Part shown: piece after piece, positions 36,700 to 46,500 of the stretch
Position numbering within the stretch: the stretch's first letter is position 1
Layout of the letters: each line of letters starts with the position of its first letter
Assembly: GCF_000379965.1 (NCBI RefSeq)
Contig: NZ_KB904328.1
Coordinates: 434,001 to 498,000 of the forward strand
Direction of reading: 5' to 3'
DNA: 64,000 nt
Source of the DNA: Hoylesella nanceiensis DSM 19126 = JCM 15639
GTDB lineage: Bacteria; Bacteroidota; Bacteroidia; Bacteroidales; Bacteroidaceae
Translations under genes and position numbers: made by a program
The notes under the pieces: generated by a model
Told to the model about the DNA's origin: nothing
Database searches by the model: none
The model's input: the letters and a program-made list of their open reading frames with translations, nothing else

Positions 36700-37806
36700 C
36701 TATCCCTCTTTCAAAATATCGAGGTAGTAGTTGATGTATTCGTCTACTGCCTTGTCCCAGCAGAATTGTTGGGCTTGAGCCAAACACATCTTTTGGCGGG
36801 TTTCAGGGTCTTTTTCATATTCAGCCAACAACTTTTGTGTTGTTTGCGCCATCTTTTCAGGCTCCAACTCATCGAAATAGTAAGCGGCATCGCCTCCAAT
36901 TTCGGGCAAAGAGGTGAGCTTCGAGCAGAAAACAGGCTTACTTGCCGTCATCGCTTCGGCCACAGGCAAACCAAATCCCTCGCTCTTTGACACGAAGAAA
37001 AACGCCTTACAATTGCGGTATAGATAGGCTTTCTCGCCTGCCGACACGCAACCCACAAAGCGAACATTGGTGAGTTGATAGCGTTCAACAAGTTGATGGA
37101 GCATTTTAGTGTATTCTTTGTCGCCCTTTCCTGCCACAACCAAAAACTCATTGGGCAAGAATCGCATCATTTCAATTAAGAGATGCACATTCTTCTTGTC
37201 GTCTAATCCCGACACAGAAAGGAGATATTGAGATGGAAGTCCGTCGATTTTCTCTTGTGGAACCTGCATTTGATCGGTCACACCATTATATATCACTCGC
37301 TTAGGTTGATGCACATTGAAACGGCTCACCACATCATTTTCAGAGAATTGAGAGATAAACGAGAGATGGGTTGCAAAGCTAAGCGTGCGGTTAATCTTGC
37401 GTGTTCGCTTGTCGATCTTCTTTTGTGGAATGTTATTATGGAAGTAGTTGACATCGTGAATGGTCACCAAAGCCTTTGGAGAGATGGTGGTGTGAATGCG
37501 AGGAAGTTGCTGAGTCCAGTGCACAAGGTCTACTTTAGGGAAGAAAAGGTGCTTGATGAAGCGTGGAAGACGAGCGTTTAGAAGGATGTAACGCCACTTT
37601 CTTAAAACGAGATAGTCTACCTCATCGCCATAATCTCCACTCATACCCTTAGGCACAAGGAAACAAAATTCGAGGTTGTGTTGTGTTTTTAGCTCGGCAG
37701 CCTTTGCGCTCATGCGAATGGCAAGGTTATGTGCAAACTCGCCAAGTCCCACATATTTGTTAGAAAGGTTATATAGATAAACGGCAACTTTCTTTTTTTT
37801 AGTCAT
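36700..37806 (-). CDS. Glycosyltransferase family 4
   Basis: A 368-residue GT-B fold enzyme that moves a sugar from a nucleotide-sugar donor, probably in cell-surface glycan synthesis. The N-terminal domain begins KKVAVYLYNLSNKYVGLGEFAHNLA and includes VTIHDVNYFHN. The C-terminal donor domain has YLLSVSGLDDKKNVHLLIEMM, VVAGKGDKEY, and SKSEGFGLPVAEAM, in which the Glu after SKS and the later Glu are the EX7E donor-binding pair. It is a single gene with a convergent rnr on one side; the MaoC gene lies upstream on the same strand 122 bp away, with a hairpin between. Acceptor unknown. Confidence 0.93.
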   Translation of the reverse strand: MTKKKKVAVYLYNLSNKYVGLGEFAHNLAIRMSAKAAELKTQHNLEFCFLVPKGMSGDYGDEVDYLVLRKWRYILLNARLPRFIKHLFFPKVDLVHWTQQLPRIHTTISPKALVTIHDVNYFHNNIPQKKIDKRTRKINRTLSFATHLSFISQFSENDVVSRFNVHQPKRVIYNGVTDQMQVPQEKIDGLPSQYLLSVSGLDDKKNVHLLIEMMRFLPNEFLVVAGKGDKEYTKMLHQLVERYQLTNVRFVGCVSAGEKAYLYRNCKAFFFVSKSEGFGLPVAEAMTASKPVFCSKLTSLPEIGGDAAYYFDELEPEKMAQTTQKLLAEYEKDPETRQKMCLAQAQQFCWDKAVDEYINYYLDILKEG

Positions 37807-37833
37807 GTTCTTGTAGTCTTATAATGTAAATAT

Positions 37834-37863
37834 AGCCTACTTTAAACGCTCTTAAAGTAGGCT
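37834..37863 (-). terminator. Hairpin between the MaoC and GT4 genes
   Basis: AGCCTACTTTAA (37834-37845) and TTAAAGTAGGCT (37852-37863) form a perfect 12-bp stem with a 6-nt loop. On the minus strand it is followed by ATATTTACATT, a weak T-tract. It probably ends MaoC transcription just before the GT4 start, although it could be a leader structure of the GT4 gene. Confidence 0.65.
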
Positions 37864-37928
37864 TTAGGTTGCTCTGCATCAACGTGTTTGTTGTGTTAGG
37901 TCGATGCAAAGTAAGTTGTTCGAACCTC

Positions 37929-38393
37929 TTATTCGAAGTAATATAAGAAGGTAGCCACGCCCTCTAAGGCATGTTTTCTTTGTCCTTCAATTTCGATTTT
38001 AAATTCAATCTCAGCTTTGCAAATACCACGAAGGTTGCTAATGGCTTGCAATTTAGTAACTAAGCGCACCTTACTTCCAGTAACAACGGGTTGTCCGAAG
38101 CGCATTTTATCCATTCCATAGTTCACAAGCATCTTGATATTATTTACCTCGATGATTTGCGACCACAAATAAGGAAGGAGCGAAAGAGTTAGATATCCGT
38201 GTGCAATAGTGTTCTTGTATTGGCTTTCTTTCTTTGCTTTTTCCACGTCAACGTGAATCCATTGATGGTCTAAAGTAGCGTCGGCAAATAGGTTTATACG
38301 CTCTTGATCCACCTCTAACCAATCAGAAACACCAAGCTGTTCACCCAAATGAGCAGCAAACTCTTCGTAAGAATTGATAATTAACTTTTCCAT
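37929..38393 (-). CDS. MaoC family (R)-enoyl-CoA hydratase-like protein
   Basis: A 154-residue hot-dog fold protein. The hydratase motif is visible: DATLDHQWIHVDVEKAKKES, then NTIAHGYLTLSLLPYLW, which gives the catalytic Asp and His of the family. The C-terminal strands (GSKVRLVTKLQAIS, CKAEIEFKIEIEG) complete the fold. Close relatives hydrate short or medium trans-2-enoyl-CoA. No fatty-acid or PHA genes are nearby, so its pathway is unknown. It is divergent from cysS. Confidence 0.9.
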   Translation of the reverse strand: MEKLIINSYEEFAAHLGEQLGVSDWLEVDQERINLFADATLDHQWIHVDVEKAKKESQYKNTIAHGYLTLSLLPYLWSQIIEVNNIKMLVNYGMDKMRFGQPVVTGSKVRLVTKLQAISNLRGICKAEIEFKIEIEGQRKHALEGVATFLYYFE

Positions 38394-38564
38394 TTAGTAT
38401 GCTATTAATTAGTGTTTGCAAAGATAAGCGTTTTCTTTTTTACGACAATATTTTTCCTATTTAAAGTAAAGAAATCAACACTAAATAACGAAATAACAGG
38501 TCGTTTTTGATTTATTTCTATCGTTTTATTGCGCCATTGTGGTAGTATTATGTGTGAAAATTAC

Positions 38565-38572
38565 TACCTTTG
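38565..38572 (+). promoter_or_regulatory. Promoter -7 box of cysS
   Basis: TACCTTTG matches TAnnTTTG and stands 21 bp before the start codon. No good -33 TTTG is seen at the usual spacing. Confidence 0.65.
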
Positions 38573-38593
38573 TAACAAATAAAAATATAGATT

Positions 38594-40087
38594 ATGGAGA
38601 AACAACAGCTTGTTATTTACAATACTCTTAGTAGAAAGAAAGAGACATTCGAGCCTCTTAATGCCCCAAACGTGGGTATGTATGTTTGTGGACCAACCGT
38701 TTATGGCGATCCACACTTAGGACATGCACGCCCATCAATCACCTTCGACATCTTGTTTCGCTATCTAAAGCACCTCGGTTACAAAGTTCGTTATGTGCGA
38801 AACATCACCGATGTGGGTCATCTTGAGCACGATGCCGACGAGGGAGACGACAAGATTGAGAAGAAAGCACGCCTTGAACAGCTCGAACCAATGGAGATAG
38901 CACAGTACTACACCAATCGTTATCACGATGCAATGAACGCTCTTAACGTGCTTCCTCCAAGCATAGAGCCACAGGCAACGGGTCATATTATAGAGCAAGA
39001 GCAATTGGTGAAAGAAATAATGGATAACGGCTTTGCTTATGAAAGTAATGGCTCTATCTATTTCGATACCGCAAAATACAATGAAAAATACCACTATGGC
39101 AAGCTCTCGGGACGTAATCTCGACGACGTGATCAACGCTTCTCGTGAGTTAGGAGGCGTGGAAGACAAACGCAACCAAACCGACTTTGCCTTGTGGAAGA
39201 AAGCCACTCCAGAGCATATTATGAAGTGGCCAAGTCCTTGGAGCGAAGGTTTTCCAGGCTGGCATTGCGAATGTACAGCCATGGGACGCAAGTATTTAGG
39301 TAACAACTTCGATATTCATGGAGGCGGAATGGACCTTATGTTCCCACATCATGAGTGCGAAATAGCTCAAGCAGTGGCATCGCAAGGACACGACATGGTG
39401 CGCTATTGGATGCATAACAACATGATAACCATCAACGGAAAGAAGATGGGAAAGAGCTTAGGCAACTTTATTACACTCGAAGAGTTCTTTAAAGGCACCC
39501 ACGAAGCATTGACACAGGCCTACAGCCCCATGACCATTCGCTTCTTTATACTTAGCGCACACTATCGAGGAACAGTAGACTTCTCGAACGAAGCCCTACA
39601 AGCTGCCGAGAAAGGACTCAACCGTTTGTTGTCGGGAATAAAGGATTTAGACCGCATTCAGCCCTCTGCTGAGTCGGATAAAGCCACTGCAGACTTTGTA
39701 AAAGAATTCCGTTCAAGATGCTATAACGCCATGAACGACGACCTACAAACACCTGTTGTGATTAGTATTCTATTCGAAGCATGTCACATCATCAACACCA
39801 TTGTAGACCATAAAGGCACTATCTCTGCCGAAGATCTCGCAGAATTGAAAGAGACCATGCATCTCTTTGCCTTTGATTTGATGGGACTTCGTGCCGAAAA
39901 TTCTGATAACAATCAAGCTCGAGAAGAGGCTTATGGCAAGGTAGTAGATATGGTGTTAGACCTCAGATCGAAAGCTAAAGCCGACAAAGACTGGGCTACA
40001 AGCGATAAAATTCGTGATATGTTGGCAGATGCAGGCTTTGAAGTTAAAGACACAAAAGACGGTGCAGTGTGGAAATTAGATAAGTAA
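38594..40087 (+). CDS. cysS: Cysteine-tRNA ligase
   Basis: A 497-residue class I synthetase that charges tRNA-Cys. It shows the zinc Cys32 in VCGPTVYG, the HIGH motif as HLGH (41-44), NITDVG, a second metal-site region [13 protein letters not shown] with [18 protein letters not shown], and the KMSKS loop as KKMGKSLGN. The C-terminal DALR anticodon-binding domain starts near 345. KMGKS in place of KMSKS is a common variant in this enzyme. The start ATG is preceded by a TACCTTTG box. The GT2 gene follows after 60 bp. Confidence 0.97.
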   Translation: MEKQQLVIYNTLSRKKETFEPLNAPNVGMYVCGPTVYGDPHLGHARPSITFDILFRYLKHLGYKVRYVRNITDVGHLEHDADEGDDKIEKKARLEQLEPMEIAQYYTNRYHDAMNALNVLPPSIEPQATGHIIEQEQLVKEIMDNGFAYESNGSIYFDTAKYNEKYHYGKLSGRNLDDVINASRELGGVEDKRNQTDFALWKKATPEHIMKWPSPWSEGFPGWHCECTAMGRKYLGNNFDIHGGGMDLMFPHHECEIAQAVASQGHDMVRYWMHNNMITINGKKMGKSLGNFITLEEFFKGTHEALTQAYSPMTIRFFILSAHYRGTVDFSNEALQAAEKGLNRLLSGIKDLDRIQPSAESDKATADFVKEFRSRCYNAMNDDLQTPVVISILFEACHIINTIVDHKGTISAEDLAELKETMHLFAFDLMGLRAENSDNNQAREEAYGKVVDMVLDLRSKAKADKDWATSDKIRDMLADAGFEVKDTKDGAVWKLDK

Positions 40088-40147
40088 TCCGCACGCATTG
40101 TCTATCCCTATACATTCCATCACTCCCCTAAATCCACGCCAAACACA

Positions 40148-41122
40148 ATGATTCTCTACATCGTTATTCCCTGTTACAACGAGCAAGAGGTGCTTCAATG
40201 GGCAGTAGATAAGCTACAACCCATTATCGAAACACTTCAGAACGAATTGCAAATAACAACCCGTTTGATGCTTGTAGACGACGGAAGTAAAGACGAAACA
40301 TGGAATATTTGCAACCAACTGACTCAACAATACAACAATGTTGAGGCACTAAAGTTGGCTCATAACGTTGGGCATCAAAACGCATTGTGGGCAGGTATGG
40401 AGCAAGTTGTGGAGCATTGCGATGCCATGGTGTCGATAGATGCCGACCTACAAGACGACCCTTATGCCATAATAGAAATGGCTAAGCAATTGAAATACAA
40501 TCATTGCGACATAGTTTATGGCGTTCGTAAGGAGCGAAAGACCGACAGCTTCTTTAAAAGAACCAGCGCATTGGCCTTTTATAGGGTGATGCAATGGGTC
40601 GACAAAGAGACCATTTACAACCATGCCGACTTTAGAATGATGAGCAAGAGGGCACTCACCGCCCTATTGCAGTATAGCGAACGCAATTTATTTTTGCGTG
40701 GAATTGTTCGTCAATTGGGCTTTAAAGAGGCCAGAGTCTATTATAATAGAACCGAAAGAACCGCTGGAGAGAGCAAATATCCATTGCGCAAGATGATCAG
40801 TTTCTCTGTGCAAGGCATCACATCGTTCTCTACTGCCCCACTACGTTTCATCACATTGATAGGCTTAAGCATGACCCTCGTGTCGGTAGTGATGATCATC
40901 TTCGGCTTAGTAGACTACCTAATGGGCAACACAATACAAGGTTGGACGTCGCTATTGGTGTCGCTTTGGTTCATAGGAGGCATCACAACCACAGGTGTAG
41001 GCATAACAGGAGTGTACGTAGGAAAGATCTATAACGAGGTAAAAAGACGCCCTCGCTACTTCATTGAGCAAACAATTCAATCTAAACAAATCAATAAAAA
41101 CGAGATAGAAGCGCAGAAATAG
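40148..41122 (+). CDS. Glycosyltransferase family 2 (GtrB/DPM1-like polyprenyl-phosphate sugar transferase)
   Basis: A 324-residue membrane-bound GT-A enzyme. It starts with the family opening LYIVIPCYNEQEVL and carries the LVDDGS and SIDADLQDDP motifs that hold the metal and nucleotide sugar. The acceptor-loop phrase RTERTAGESKYPLRKM is typical of enzymes that load a sugar onto undecaprenyl phosphate. Two C-terminal membrane segments follow (about 232-260 and 268-295). It likely makes a lipid-linked sugar donor for glycan decoration. It lies between cysS and the DUF4254-GT9 pair, which has its own promoter. Confidence 0.93.
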   Translation: MILYIVIPCYNEQEVLQWAVDKLQPIIETLQNELQITTRLMLVDDGSKDETWNICNQLTQQYNNVEALKLAHNVGHQNALWAGMEQVVEHCDAMVSIDADLQDDPYAIIEMAKQLKYNHCDIVYGVRKERKTDSFFKRTSALAFYRVMQWVDKETIYNHADFRMMSKRALTALLQYSERNLFLRGIVRQLGFKEARVYYNRTERTAGESKYPLRKMISFSVQGITSFSTAPLRFITLIGLSMTLVSVVMIIFGLVDYLMGNTIQGWTSLLVSLWFIGGITTTGVGITGVYVGKIYNEVKRRPRYFIEQTIQSKQINKNEIEAQK

Positions 41123-41141
41123 CAAAAAAGCAACTATTTAT

Positions 41142-41172
41142 TTTGCAGTTGTTTTTAATTGCATTATCTTTG
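41142..41172 (+). promoter_or_regulatory. Promoter of the DUF4254-GT9 pair
   Basis: TTTG (41142-41145), a 19-bp spacer and TATCTTTG (41165-41172), followed by TG, match the consensus. The first gene starts 80 bp downstream, leaving a leader in which I see no strong structure. Confidence 0.8.
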
Positions 41173-41251
41173 TGTTCGATAGAAAGTTATTCGTAATGAA
41201 GTAATTCTTACGATGAAAGTGAAAACGTGTTGAAACATTATTAGGTACTTT

Positions 41252-41866
41252 ATGGAAATATCATTCACTCATCATTGCAACGAAATCTTTAATAAAGCCA
41301 TTCAAGATTATCATTTAAAAGATAATGTTGACACGCCTATTAGCAACCCATATCAGCACGATACAATTGAAAACCGATTGTATTTAAAGTGTTGGATAGA
41401 CACCGTTCAGTGGCATTTAGAAGATATTATCCGTGATCCGCATATCGATCCGCTCGAAGCATTGCAGTTAAAGCGACGCATCGACCGCAGTAATCAAGAC
41501 CGAACAGACTTGGTTGAGCAGATTGATTCATACTTTAGACATAAGTATTCCGACGTAAATGTAAAGCCAGATGCACGTTTAAACACCGAAAGTCCAGCGT
41601 GGGCGATCGACAGATTGTCTATTCTTGCGTTGAAGATCTACCACATGAACGAGCAAACATTGCGTTCAGATGCTTCAAATGAGCATCTAACAAAATGCAA
41701 AGAAAAGCTCAATGTGTTGTTAGAGCAACAAAAAGACCTCGGAACAGCTATCAATCAGCTTTTAGAAGATATTGAAGCAGGCAAGATATATATGAAGGTT
41801 TATCGTCAAATGAAGATGTATAACGACCCTTCAACCAACCCCGTTCTATATCAAAACAAGAAATAA
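41252..41866 (+). CDS. DUF4254 protein, function unknown
   Basis: A 204-residue soluble, mostly helical protein without signal peptide. It matches DUF4254 by its length, the N-terminal phrase NPYQHDTIENRLYLKCWIDT and the ending NDPSTNPVLYQ. Conserved charged residues (EDIIRDPHIDP, LKRRIDRSNQDRTDLVEQID) suggest a binding surface or active site. It ends 3 bp before a GT9 gene. This pairing with a heptosyltransferase-like gene is common in Bacteroidota and points to a role in lipopolysaccharide or related glycan assembly. No activity is known to me. Confidence 0.85.
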   Translation: MEISFTHHCNEIFNKAIQDYHLKDNVDTPISNPYQHDTIENRLYLKCWIDTVQWHLEDIIRDPHIDPLEALQLKRRIDRSNQDRTDLVEQIDSYFRHKYSDVNVKPDARLNTESPAWAIDRLSILALKIYHMNEQTLRSDASNEHLTKCKEKLNVLLEQQKDLGTAINQLLEDIEAGKIYMKVYRQMKMYNDPSTNPVLYQNKK

Positions 41867-41869
41867 AGC

Positions 41870-42946
41870 ATGCGCAGTGAGCATCTATTGATCATTAGAT
41901 TCTCTGCAATTGGCGATGTAGCAATGATGGTTCCTGTCGTAGCCTCATTGGCTTCACAATATCCTCACTTGCGAATTACAGTGCTAAGTAGACCCTTTGC
42001 ACGGGTATTCTTTGAGCATCTCGCCCCCAATGTCAGTTTCATGGGAGCCGACATCAATAAAGATTATCGTGGAATATTGGGTTTAAACAACCTTTTCAGA
42101 CGGCTTTCTGGAAAGCGATTTACAGCAGTTGCCGACTTTCATGATGTGCTTCGAACAAAGTATTTGCGCCTAAAATTCTGGTTTGATCACATTCCTACCG
42201 CCCATATCAATAAGCATCGAGAGGGCAAGAAGGCACTCACTGCCAAGCACAACAAACGCTTTGAGCAACAGCCAACATCGTTTCAGAATTATGCCGACGT
42301 GCTAAAAGAGTTGGGATATCCCGTTCAATTGACTTTTAAGTCACTCTTCGAAGGCACCAATTCACAGCTCAACACCTTGCCAAACAGCATTGTTGAGGCA
42401 GTAAACAAGGCGCAAGTAAACATCGGTATAGCCCCTTTCGCAGCACATCAAGGCAAGATTTATCCCCTTGAAAAGATGCAAGTGGTGATCGATGAATTAG
42501 AAAGTAAGATCGAAAATCTACAGATATACCTCTTCGGAGGAGGCGAACAAGAAAAGCAACAAATTGCTAATATGGTGCAGCAGCACCGCCATTGCATCAG
42601 TGTTCCAGAGCATTTAAAAGGCTTTCAGCAAGAACTTATATTGATGAATGAGCTCGATGCAATGATAAGTATGGACAGTTCGAACATGCATTTAGCCTCT
42701 CTTGTAGCCACACCAGTGGTGAGTGTGTGGGGAGCAACGCATCGTTTTGCAGGCTTTATGGGCTGGAATCAAAAGCCAGAGCATGCAGTAGAACATTCAA
42801 TAGCATGTCGTCCATGTTCCATTTACGGCAATAAACCGTGTTATAGAGGCGATTTTGCGTGTATGCAAAGCATCGAACCGCATCAAATAACACAAAAGGT
42901 GATGGCAATTATCAATGCTCAACAGGGCAAAGAAACAAACAATTAA
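41870..42946 (+). CDS. Glycosyltransferase family 9 (ADP-heptose:LPS heptosyltransferase-like)
   Basis: A 358-residue GT-B enzyme of the heptosyltransferase family, acting on lipopolysaccharide core at the inner face of the inner membrane. Motifs in order are LLIIRFSAIGDVAMMVPVV, ITVLSRPFARVFFE, VNIGIAPFAAHQGKIYPLE, IYLFGGGEQEKQQI, and the donor-site block MDSSNMHLASLVATPVVSVWG. Four Cys occur near the end (SIACRPCSIYGNKPCYRGDFACM), a feature seen in many Bacteroidota members that could bind metal. It is translationally close to DUF4254 (3-bp gap). Confidence 0.93.
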   Translation: MRSEHLLIIRFSAIGDVAMMVPVVASLASQYPHLRITVLSRPFARVFFEHLAPNVSFMGADINKDYRGILGLNNLFRRLSGKRFTAVADFHDVLRTKYLRLKFWFDHIPTAHINKHREGKKALTAKHNKRFEQQPTSFQNYADVLKELGYPVQLTFKSLFEGTNSQLNTLPNSIVEAVNKAQVNIGIAPFAAHQGKIYPLEKMQVVIDELESKIENLQIYLFGGGEQEKQQIANMVQQHRHCISVPEHLKGFQQELILMNELDAMISMDSSNMHLASLVATPVVSVWGATHRFAGFMGWNQKPEHAVEHSIACRPCSIYGNKPCYRGDFACMQSIEPHQITQKVMAIINAQQGKETNN

Positions 42947-43027
42947 AAGCGAACAAACAATAATTAAAACAGGTGGAAACACCCTTTTATTAAATAAGTA
43001 AATATAAACAATAAAACAAAAATTATT

Positions 43028-43192
43028 ATGGCAAAGTACGTATGTGATGTTTGCGGGTGGATATATGACCCTGCAGTAGGAGATCCAGATGGTGGAATTG
43101 AACCAGGAACAGCATTTGAAGATATTCCAGATGATTGGGTTTGTCCTCTATGTGGTGTGGGTAAAGACGATTTCTCTTTAGTTGAAGAATAA
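43028..43192 (+). CDS. Rubredoxin
   Basis: A 54-residue iron-only electron carrier, short enough to fall below common length cut-offs. The four iron ligands are present as Cys6 and Cys9 (YVCDVCG) and Cys39 and Cys42 (WVCPLCG). The aromatic core residues (Tyr4, Trp11, Tyr13, Phe30, Trp38) and the acidic middle ([10 protein letters not shown]) are those of standard rubredoxins. It follows the GT9 gene by 81 bp of AT-rich sequence and is followed by a terminator. It probably supplies electrons to oxygen- or peroxide-reducing proteins in an anaerobe; its partner is not in the window. Confidence 0.96.
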   Translation: MAKYVCDVCGWIYDPAVGDPDGGIEPGTAFEDIPDDWVCPLCGVGKDDFSLVEE

Positions 43193-43218
43193 TTGTTCAT
43201 TTACAATATCAGTCAATA

Positions 43219-43345
43219 GGCAGTGCTCTCTTTTTGAGGGTGCTGCCTTTTTCGTTTTCAATAGCACAGCTTTTGCGGTGCAAAGAGACTGCTTTTAGGG
43301 GACAATAACAACCCTTTCGAGAAGTAAGAGCACAGCTTTTGAAAG
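43219..43345. repeat. 22-bp phased palindromic-core array, locus C (5-6 units)
   Basis: Anchors lie at 43224 (GGCagTGC), 43268 (AGCAcAGC), 43290 (GAGacTGC), 43312 (AACAaCCC) and 43334 (AGCAcAGC), with a poorly matching position at 43246. All fall on one 22-bp register. The first unit forms the left arm of the rubredoxin terminator (GGCAG 43219-43223 with CTGCC 43243-43247, then TTTTTC). The gap is convergent with GH85 copy 3. Confidence 0.75.
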
Positions 43346-43522
43346 AGCGTTGCGCTGAGGCTGTGTTTAAAGGCAACGTAGAGCGTTCATTAAGTGAATT
43401 GGAATAGTTGTTCGTCGAGCCGACTCTTGCGCGCTTAGAACAAAATTATAGCCCCTTTGCAAGGCTTCCACACAGAGCAAGTGCAGAGGTGTTGCTGAAC
43501 AATAGAAAAGGGGGAATATAAA

Positions 43523-43557
43523 AAATCACCAGTAAGACATTTGCTTACTGGTGATTT
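43523..43557 (-). terminator. Terminator of GH85 copy 3
   Basis: AAATCACCAGTAAG (43523-43536) and CTTACTGGTGATTT (43544-43557) form a perfect 14-bp stem. On the minus strand TTATATTCC follows. It lies 36 bp past the stop. Confidence 0.87.
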
Positions 43558-43593
43558 ATTGTTAAAGTAAATCGTTTATTTGTATTTCGATGA

Positions 43594-46500
43594 TTATTTT
43601 CTAATCAACTTCACAGTGCGTAAAGTCTTACCTTCCTTCTTCACTTTGAGGATGTAAACGCCTGAGTTAGCAAGGTGTAAGCGTACAGTGTTGCCTGTAG
43701 CTACATTCACATTGTTCTTAAGCACTTGCATACCATCGATGCTATAAACCTCGAATGTGTAAGCACCAGCTTGTGCGCATTCAACAAGGATATCATCGTT
43801 TACAGTGTAAGCCTTCACCTCTTCGGTAGTTGTTTCGTTGATTCCAGTTGTAGCGTCGATGTGGATCACTTGGAATGTACGTTGATCTTTACCATAAGAG
43901 TTTTCAAGTGTAAGAGTTACTTCATAGTCACCACCAGTTGGGTAAGTAACTTTTGCAGAACCTGCAACGTCGTTTCCAGTCATATCTGTGAACGAACCCT
44001 TACGAGTTTTCCATGTTGCTTTAGTTTCAACAGAGAATGCTTCACCTGCAACGAATGGAGAACCAGCTTCGTAGATTGGCTCTACTGGAACAAGAGAACC
44101 TTGTCCTTCGCCTGCACCTGTTTCAAGTTCAGCACGATAACCCTTAACTGTTGTTCCGTTAGCAACGCTTGCAAACTTGTTATTTCCATCAGCATTTTGT
44201 TCGAAATCCCAATAAGCTGTCATGTTTGCAGTATTCTTTTCGGTTGAACGATAATTGCTTGCAACTTCTGTTTCGTTTAATTGTTTGCTGAAGAACTTCA
44301 CATCATCGATCACACCATCAATGGCTGCTTGTCCTGCTCTACCAAATCCTAACATGAAGTTGTTTTCGTCCCACCATGTAGTTGTTGGAGAAAATTCTGT
44401 AGTATAGCCTCTTCCACTTAAACCATTGTAACGCCAATCTTTAGCAGTTGCAGGTTTACCGTTGATAAATAGATGTTCTCTTACACCACGTGTACCCTTT
44501 TCCATTGTGATAGTTACATGGCTCCAAACACCTGGTTCGAATTCAACCGACCAGTTTTGTGTGTGCTCAGGGCTACCATTATTTCTGGTGTCACGGATGG
44601 TAAAGCTAAGAACTTTGTTTGCAGGATCGTATCCTGACCAGATAGAACCCCAGTTATTTTGTGGCCAACTTGTGTATTGATGACGCAAGTCGAGGATTTG
44701 AATACCACCACTTGGAAGGCTGTTGAACTTCAACCAGAATGACATTGTCCACTCTTGGTTGTTAGATGTTAGACCAACTTCTGTAGCTTTGAATACGAAA
44801 CCCTTTTCTTTTAGGTTGATACCTCTTGACAATTTACCATCAGCAGGGCGACCTGTGTAAGCCATTGTTACTGCTTGGTTAGCTTGAACATCAATTCTTG
44901 AGTCTGAACCATTAGCTGTTAATGTCTTAATTTGAGGAAGAGCACCAGTTTCATTGCCTGTTATTTGAACGAAAGCTTTGAATGTTCTTGTTGTTGTTTG
45001 TACACCTGTTTCGCTATGTACTTCACCTGTTACCTCTAAGTCGTAGTTACCTACAGCAGAAAGGTTGTTTACAGTGAATTCAGTTGTACCATTTGAAGAA
45101 GCAACTGTTTGTCCTTCGCTGTTCTTAAGTGTCCAGTTCGCAGCTGTGTGACGTGGGTCTACGAAACCAATCTTAAAGTCTTCGTTTGGCTTAATGATGG
45201 TTTTGTTGCAATGAACTGCATCGTTATAAGCGTAAGCAGGAGCTTGTTCGTAGTTTGTCCATGCAATTGGTGATTCGTTCTTCATATCTAATGATACTGC
45301 AGAAACACCTAAACGAACTTTTGTACTGTTGTTAGATAGGTTCAAAGGAATGCTATAGAACATACCAGCCCATGATGTTGTGATACCCATTAGAGTTGGG
45401 TTTGCTTCGCCTTCTTGTTGTGCCCACAACTTAAATACAGACACATGAACATCTGAGTTGTAGCAAGGTTCGCCTGGATTTTTGGTGTTTGCCATCTCAA
45501 AGATAAGCTTTCCGTCTACACCTGACTTGCTGAATGCAAGTAATTTAGATGAGGTAATGGTTGGAGTTTCAGGAGTTCTTGCTGCTGTTCTAACGATAGA
45601 GCACTCTCCAAGATACATGTTGATGTTGTTAGTATTCTCGAAGTGAAGTGCAATCAATGCAAGATCTTTACCTGCAAGTTCGCTACCTACAGTGAAAGTC
45701 TTTTCTACCCAGTGCTCATCATCAATTGCTTGATCACGTGTTAGCAATGTGAATCCGTTCTCGTTGATAGGATTTGTTTCGCTACCTTTAGCGGTAAGTA
45801 CCAACTTAACATCACCCGAACCACTCAAATGTTTGTATTTAAAGGTGATAACGTCACCTGTTTGTAGAGTGTATTGAGTTTTAAATAGGTGTAGATATTC
45901 GTTTGTATGTGTACCAAATACACGAACACAAGAACCTCCTACGTATGCATCGTCCCATGTAAATTCAGCATCTAAGCCTGTTTCAGGAACGTTTCTGCCA
46001 AGTAGATTAGTGCTAAACCACCAGCGCCATGTAGGCAAGTAGTCTTGAACACCAATGTTATACCAAGAGTTATTGTTCTTTCTTTCACCCTTCCAGTTAA
46101 AGAATTTACCATTACCAAGGTTGAAATAAGAGATGAATGGCTCGTCTGTTAGGTTCCAGCTTAGAGTACTCTTAGCTGTCATCCATGTAGACATACCATG
46201 CCAATCTTTATTGTCTACGTTGTATTTCATTGCGCTTGTTACGGCTGGAGTGTTAGCTGGGTTACGTGTACCGCCAGTGAAATAGCGTTCAGTTCTTAGC
46301 ATATAAGAACGTTGCATGGTTTCTTCTGAGCTACCTTTTTCATTTCTACTTTCCCAGAACATGTTCTTAGAGTGAGCCCCCCACAAACCAATTGAAATAG
46401 GATAGTCTTTCAATAGTGGCCAACTATCTGTTCTTGGTTCACCTCCTTGCATGTTAACACCTGCATAAAGGTATAGAGGATCTCTGTTAAGACTTCTTGC

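Noticed and set aside
43726-44247. Plus-strand ORF (173 codons) opposite GH85 copy 3
   Set aside because: Antisense to the T9SS tail and LamG end of a clear gene, Cys/Ser-rich composition from reverse reading, no start context.
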